Shown here piece by piece: positions 60,438-64,000 of a stretch of 64,000 bases of DNA. The number at the start of each line of letters is the position of its first letter. Positions within the stretch are counted from its first letter, which is position 1. The stretch is from NCBI GenBank assembly GCA_035506295.1, contig DATJPR010000044.1:9376-73375 (forward strand). Direction: 5' to 3'. The position numbers and the translations under genes were made by a program. The notes under the pieces are model-generated. The model was not told the origin of the DNA and did no database searches. It saw only the letters and a program-made list of their open reading frames with translations. The stretch comes from DATJPR01 sp035506295. GTDB lineage: Bacteria > Bacteroidota > Ignavibacteria > UBA10030 > UBA6906.

Positions 60438-61621
60438 TGCCGGATGCCGGAACCGCAACAGTGAGCTGTCCCGTCTGCCTGAGCCGAGCCGTCGAACCCC
60501 TGATCACCATCACGGATGTCCCGGTGCACTGTAATGTCCTCTGGGACACAGCCGATAAGGCGCTGGGAGCGCCGCGTGGATCCCTCAACCTGGGCTTCTG
60601 CACCGTGTGCGGGCACGTCTTCAACACGGCGTTTGATCCCTCGGTTATGGAATACACGCAGTCCTATGAGAACTCTCTCCATTTCTCACCGAGGTTCCAA
60701 GCCTACGCTACCGCCCTTGCGAGCCGCCTGATCGCCACCTACGGGATTCGGGGGAAACACGTGATCGACATCGGTTGCGGCAAGGGAGATTTCCTGGCGA
60801 TGCTCTGCCTTCAAGGGGAGAACACCGGCGTGGGGTTCGATCCGAGCTATGTTCCGGAAAACACCGACGCGGCCGCCGCTGCAAAAATGGAAATTATCCG
60901 GGACTTCTACTCTCCGCGCTACACGCATTACTCGGCGGATCTCCTCACGTGCAGGCACGTCCTCGAGCACATCCAATACCCGCGCGGTTTTGTCAGGAAC
61001 GTCCGGGATGCGGTCGGGAACCGGCCGGAGAGCATTGTCTTTTTTGAAGTCCCCAATGTCATGTACACGGTGAAAGACCTCGGGATCTGGGACCTGATTT
61101 ACGAGCATTGTTCGTATTTCTCGCAATGGTCGCTCGCAAGAGTATTCACCGAAGAAGGGTTTGAGGTGATCGGACACGAGCAATTGTACGAAGGGCAGTT
61201 CCTGGGCATTGATCTGAAACCCGTGAAGGCCTCATCTGCCGGTGTGCCGGTCGACCTCACGGCCATGGCCAAGGACGTAGCACAGTTTGTGAAGAAGTAT
61301 CGCGCGAAGGTCGAAGAATGGCGTGAGGTGTTCGCTGCCCTCCGACGCCGGGGCGAACGCGCGGCGGTATGGGGCGGCGGGTCGAAGGGCGTCATGTTTC
61401 TCAACACCCTCAAGCCGGGAGATGCCGTTGCCTGCATGGTGGACATCAATCCCCGGAAGCAGGGGATGTTTGTCGCCGGGACGAGCTATCCGATCGTTTC
61501 TCCGGAGAACCTGCGCTCTATGAATGTATCGTCGGTGATCATCATGAACGCCATCTATCGACAGGAGATCCAAGGACAGATCACCGCGCTCGGCCTTTCA
61601 CCTGAACTCATGATTGCCTGA
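60437..61621 (+). CDS. Sugar C-methyltransferase-like SAM methyltransferase, second tandem copy
   Basis: 394 residues. C11-x2-C14 and C55-x2-C58 zinc ligands, SAM motif IDIGCGKGDFLAML (110-123), HVLEHIQYPRGFV, YEHCSYFSQWSLARVF, AAVWGGGSKGVMFLNTL and MVDINPRKQG. It aligns along its whole length with the preceding protein (shared VPVH, NTGVGFDP, GGGSKGV and VDINP.K.G blocks), so the pair arose by tandem duplication. GGGAGGA lies 8 bases before the ATG; the ATG overlaps the previous stop (TGATG), and a GTG at 60434 is also possible. It likely methylates the same or a related sugar intermediate. Confidence 0.87.
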   Translation: MPDAGTATVSCPVCLSRAVEPLITITDVPVHCNVLWDTADKALGAPRGSLNLGFCTVCGHVFNTAFDPSVMEYTQSYENSLHFSPRFQAYATALASRLIATYGIRGKHVIDIGCGKGDFLAMLCLQGENTGVGFDPSYVPENTDAAAAAKMEIIRDFYSPRYTHYSADLLTCRHVLEHIQYPRGFVRNVRDAVGNRPESIVFFEVPNVMYTVKDLGIWDLIYEHCSYFSQWSLARVFTEEGFEVIGHEQLYEGQFLGIDLKPVKASSAGVPVDLTAMAKDVAQFVKKYRAKVEEWREVFAALRRRGERAAVWGGGSKGVMFLNTLKPGDAVACMVDINPRKQGMFVAGTSYPIVSPENLRSMNVSSVIIMNAIYRQEIQGQITALGLSPELMIA

Positions 61622-62424
61622 TGGCTTCGTTCACACATTTTCTCCTCACCGTCTTCAACGTCCGGCTGCGGCATGGCGGTGAGGTGACACCTGATCACGA
61701 ATGGCTCGAGCACCGGTTTCGGCTGTTCGAAATGTTCTGCTATCCCTCGGTCAAAGCACAATCGGTGAAGGACTTCACCTGGCTGGTCTTCTTCGACTCG
61801 TCGACGCCTCGCGAGTTCCGGGAGCGGATCCAGGGGCTCCCTGCCATGAGGCAATTCGTACCGTGCTACGTCAGTGAGGTGATGAGCATCGAGTCGTTCG
61901 CCGGCATGAAAGACTCCCTGTTTGCGCCGCATCTCAGGCCGGGCACGACACATTTAATCACGTCGAATCTCGACAATGATGATGCCTTGCATTCTCATTA
62001 TGTGGAGAATGTCCAAAAGGAATTCTCCGCTCAGGATTTCGAATTCCTGAATTTCACGAGAGGCTTTCTCTTCGACCGGGAAAAAGAACGGTTATTCGTA
62101 CGGAAGCACCTTTCAAATCCTTTTGTCAGTCTGGTCGAGAGATTCGAGAATGCCAGGACAGAGTGGTGCGCGCCGCATACGGAGATCTCGAAGCTAGGGC
62201 CGGTGCGGCAGGTGAATGCGGAGCCGATGTGGCTTCAGGTCATCCATGGCCGGAACGTCAGCAATACCATCGCCGACGCATACAGAGTTCCGCTCGTGCG
62301 ATTGGATGAGGGATTCGAAGCCGTCCGCGGCATTGCCCGGAGGCATGAGTCACGATTGACAATCGCCCTTGCAAATATCTCCCTCGGCCTGCGGGCTGTT
62401 GCTGCACATGTGGCCGGGCGCTGA
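61621..62424 (+). CDS. Putative rhamnosyltransferase family protein
   Basis: 267 residues. The opening FTHFLLTVFNVRL, HEWLEHRFRLFEMFCYPSVKAQ, FTWLVFFDSSTP and HLITSNLDNDDALHSHYVENVQ with its DNDD metal-binding-like motif are characteristic of the putative rhamnosyltransferase family (Rhamno_transf), a GT-A-like group. Activity and donor in this organism are unproven. The ATG overlaps the previous stop by one base (TGATG), so it is coupled to the tandem methyltransferases, which might act on its sugar. Confidence 0.85.
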   Translation: MASFTHFLLTVFNVRLRHGGEVTPDHEWLEHRFRLFEMFCYPSVKAQSVKDFTWLVFFDSSTPREFRERIQGLPAMRQFVPCYVSEVMSIESFAGMKDSLFAPHLRPGTTHLITSNLDNDDALHSHYVENVQKEFSAQDFEFLNFTRGFLFDREKERLFVRKHLSNPFVSLVERFENARTEWCAPHTEISKLGPVRQVNAEPMWLQVIHGRNVSNTIADAYRVPLVRLDEGFEAVRGIARRHESRLTIALANISLGLRAVAAHVAGR

Positions 62425-62463
62425 GAGTGCGCCAGGAGAATCCTACCCTCAAGGCCGCCTCCC

Positions 62464-63555
62464 ATGATACGCGTATTCGCGATCTACCCGTCATTCGACC
62501 CGGCCATGAACGAGATGGCGCTCGTCTGGGACCACCTTGCACGCACCGGGGCCGTGCGGTGCACTGTCGTCGCGAAGACCCATGACGTCCTGAAGGGCTT
62601 CAGCTCGGCCTCCTCGACAGAGGAGCGGACAAACCTCACGATTCGGAGGGTCCCTGAACTCCGCGTGAACGACACGCTTCTCGAGGTTGCACGAGCGTCG
62701 CAGCCCGACGTGATCTTCTGCGCGGTTGCAGGCAATCTCCCTCTCGCACGTGCCGTCGCGCGGGTGGTGAACAAGCCGATCGTTCTTCACACAGAGTACT
62801 TCCTGGACGACGGCTATCTTATCCGTCGGCGCTACCACCTCGGCTCGCGGCTCGTGCGCCGGATCGAGGCAAACCTCTATCGCCGGCATCTCGAACGCTC
62901 ATCGAAGATCATCCTTTCGTCGGATCCTGTCGAGTTCCGTCAGGGTGCGCCGAAGGAGCACCGATCCCTTCGCTACCTCCCCTGGCCGTACTACGGGGAG
63001 GTGCGGACGCCGGGATTTGCAGAAAGGGACCATCACGGATCCGTCTTCATTGGCTCGTTGAGCAGAGTGAAGGGTGCCGCCGATCTTTCGAGCTTCTGGG
63101 CGCACGCCCTGGCTGAGCTTGCCGGATTCACTCTTACGTTCGTTGGTGTGCCCGTCGACAGCGCGGGAATTGCAGCTCTCCAGGTGATGAAGGAACTGAA
63201 GGAGAAGGGGACAGTGCGGCTCGGCGACCGAATGGATAGAGGAGCGGCAACGGAGCTTCTCGGCCGGGGTTTGTTTGTCTTCTCTCCCGGGAAGACATTT
63301 GGCTGGGGCCTGATCCTGGATGCCTGGCGGACCGGCACTCCGGTCATTGCGCGGTCTGCGCACTTCGACCTCGAAGCAGGAGTGAACTGTCTCATCGCCA
63401 ACGACCCGGCAGAGTTCACTGCATGCATCCGGCGGTTGCAGGAAGATCAACGACTCTGGGAGGACCTGCAGACTGGGGGATTGCGCTCACTTCGAGACCA
63501 TGCAGTTGAATCTGTGTCGTCGCGACTGCTCGATGCGTTGACGGAAGCGGTCTAG
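62464..63555 (+). CDS. Glycosyltransferase, GT4-like
   Basis: 363 residues, GT-B fold. N-terminal half: MIRVFAIYPSFDPAMNEMALVWDHLA, PDVIFCAVAGNLPLARAVARVV, PIVLHTEYFLDD. C-terminal half: GSVFIGSLSRVKGAADLSSFW, FTLTFVGVPVDS, TVRLGDRMDRGAATELLGRG and SPGKTFGWGLILDAWRTGTPVIARS, the position of the E-x7-E element, though here with different acidic residues. Specificity unknown. It ends inside a CTAG shared with the stop of the convergent gene. Confidence 0.87.
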   Translation: MIRVFAIYPSFDPAMNEMALVWDHLARTGAVRCTVVAKTHDVLKGFSSASSTEERTNLTIRRVPELRVNDTLLEVARASQPDVIFCAVAGNLPLARAVARVVNKPIVLHTEYFLDDGYLIRRRYHLGSRLVRRIEANLYRRHLERSSKIILSSDPVEFRQGAPKEHRSLRYLPWPYYGEVRTPGFAERDHHGSVFIGSLSRVKGAADLSSFWAHALAELAGFTLTFVGVPVDSAGIAALQVMKELKEKGTVRLGDRMDRGAATELLGRGLFVFSPGKTFGWGLILDAWRTGTPVIARSAHFDLEAGVNCLIANDPAEFTACIRRLQEDQRLWEDLQTGGLRSLRDHAVESVSSRLLDALTEAV

Positions 63556-64000
63556 ATCGGACTTGCCTGGGGTGGTGGGGCCGTCGCCTTTGCTTGTTCA
63601 AGAGTGTGTGTTTCGGGGAACTCTTCCGGTCGGCCGATGCCGATGAAGAATCCTTTCGCAATGTTCCACGGGATCAGGACTCGGCGCTTCGCAAAGAGAA
63701 CAACCTTGCGGGGGCCCTTCCAGGCGACCAGGGCAGCGGTAAAGAGAGCCATGACACAGGCGGCCACCGTTGCGCCGACCGGCTCCCCCTCAATAGCGAG
63801 AATCACCGCCGCAAGGGGAAGAAGCCAGAACATGACCTGCATCTGCATCTCTTTGCGCTGGAGACCGATGATCCTCCAGAAGATCGGTGTGAACGGATAG
63901 GCCCGGATCAACTGTCCGACGCCGCGGAAGTACCGCGACTTCTCGTTGACCTCGCTGTGGTCCTGGACCTTCTCCATATGGATGGCCATATCGGCCGGAA
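63552..64000 (-). CDS. C-terminal part of a membrane-associated protein, probably a GT2-type glycosyltransferase (continues beyond window)
   Basis: At least 149 residues on the minus strand, open to the right edge (no in-frame stop before 64000), so the visible ATG at 63989 is probably internal. The segment holds RYFRGVGQLIRAYPFTPIFW, a hydrophobic pair of helices (MFWLLPLAAVILAIEG; ATVAACVMALFTAALVAW) and ends KGFFIGIGRPEEFPETHTL with a Pro/Ala tail. A double-helix end after a basic RYFRG..QL segment is common at the C terminus of membrane GT2 enzymes, but the catalytic domain lies outside, so the family is inferred. Its stop shares CTAG with the convergent gene. Confidence 0.6.
   Translation of the reverse strand, partial: PADMAIHMEKVQDHSEVNEKSRYFRGVGQLIRAYPFTPIFWRIIGLQRKEMQMQVMFWLLPLAAVILAIEGEPVGATVAACVMALFTAALVAWKGPRKVVLFAKRRVLIPWNIAKGFFIGIGRPEEFPETHTLEQAKATAPPPQASPI

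Overview
The window (64 kb, GC-rich, almost every gene on the + strand) comes from a member of the FCB superphylum, most likely an Ignavibacteria/Bacteroidota-type lineage. The reasons are: a full-length SprA translocon and a PorX regulator of the type IX secretion system (T9SS); three secreted proteins ending in a T9SS type A sorting domain with the QNYPNPFNP-type signature; and one promoter matching the Bacteroidetes TTTG / TAnnTTTG architecture. Species cannot be named from sequence reading alone. No tRNA, rRNA, CRISPR array, insertion sequence or prophage was found.

Region 1 (1-3436): the C-terminal end of an elongation factor G paralog closed by a terminator hairpin, a HIT-family nucleotide hydrolase/transferase, and a three-gene envelope-stress-like unit (ECF sigma factor, one-TM protein in the anti-sigma position, Spy/CpxP-like periplasmic protein). 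Region 2 (3437-17916): a nine-heme cytochrome and an M6-type metalloprotease, both with T9SS sorting tails, then sprA, a small SAM methyltransferase and porX.

Region 3 (17913-24730): tightly packed housekeeping genes that overlap the end of porX: tsaE, tsaB, accD, panC, a GlmU-N-like nucleotidyltransferase, a small secreted protein, a LytR_C-domain protein, rsfS and argS. Region 4 (24731-34298): a 2557-residue repeat adhesin with a T9SS tail, preceded by a long leader with a perfect CRP-type dyad placed like a class II activator site; two small exported proteins follow, and then a possible small minus-strand membrane gene.

Region 5 (34299-64000): a large surface-polysaccharide locus running off the right edge. 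It starts with a Wzc-like chain-length/tyrosine kinase and an SLBB protein. It continues with a Wzy/ligase-like membrane protein, many glycosyltransferases, a polysaccharide deacetylase, an amino-acid dehydrogenase, a CapK-like adenylating enzyme, a heparinase II/III-like lyase, an AlgD-like GDP-mannose dehydrogenase and an initiating sugar-phosphate transferase. Next come a CDP-sugar module (rfbF, SDR, C-methyltransferase), a flippase, two tandem C-methyltransferase paralogs and a rhamnosyltransferase-like protein. A terminator plus promoter at 49528-49643 and a strong terminator at 54431-54465 split the locus into separate transcription units. Together the genes predict a Wzx/Wzy-type polysaccharide containing uronic acid and C-methyl-branched sugars, made next to the machinery that secretes surface proteins through T9SS.
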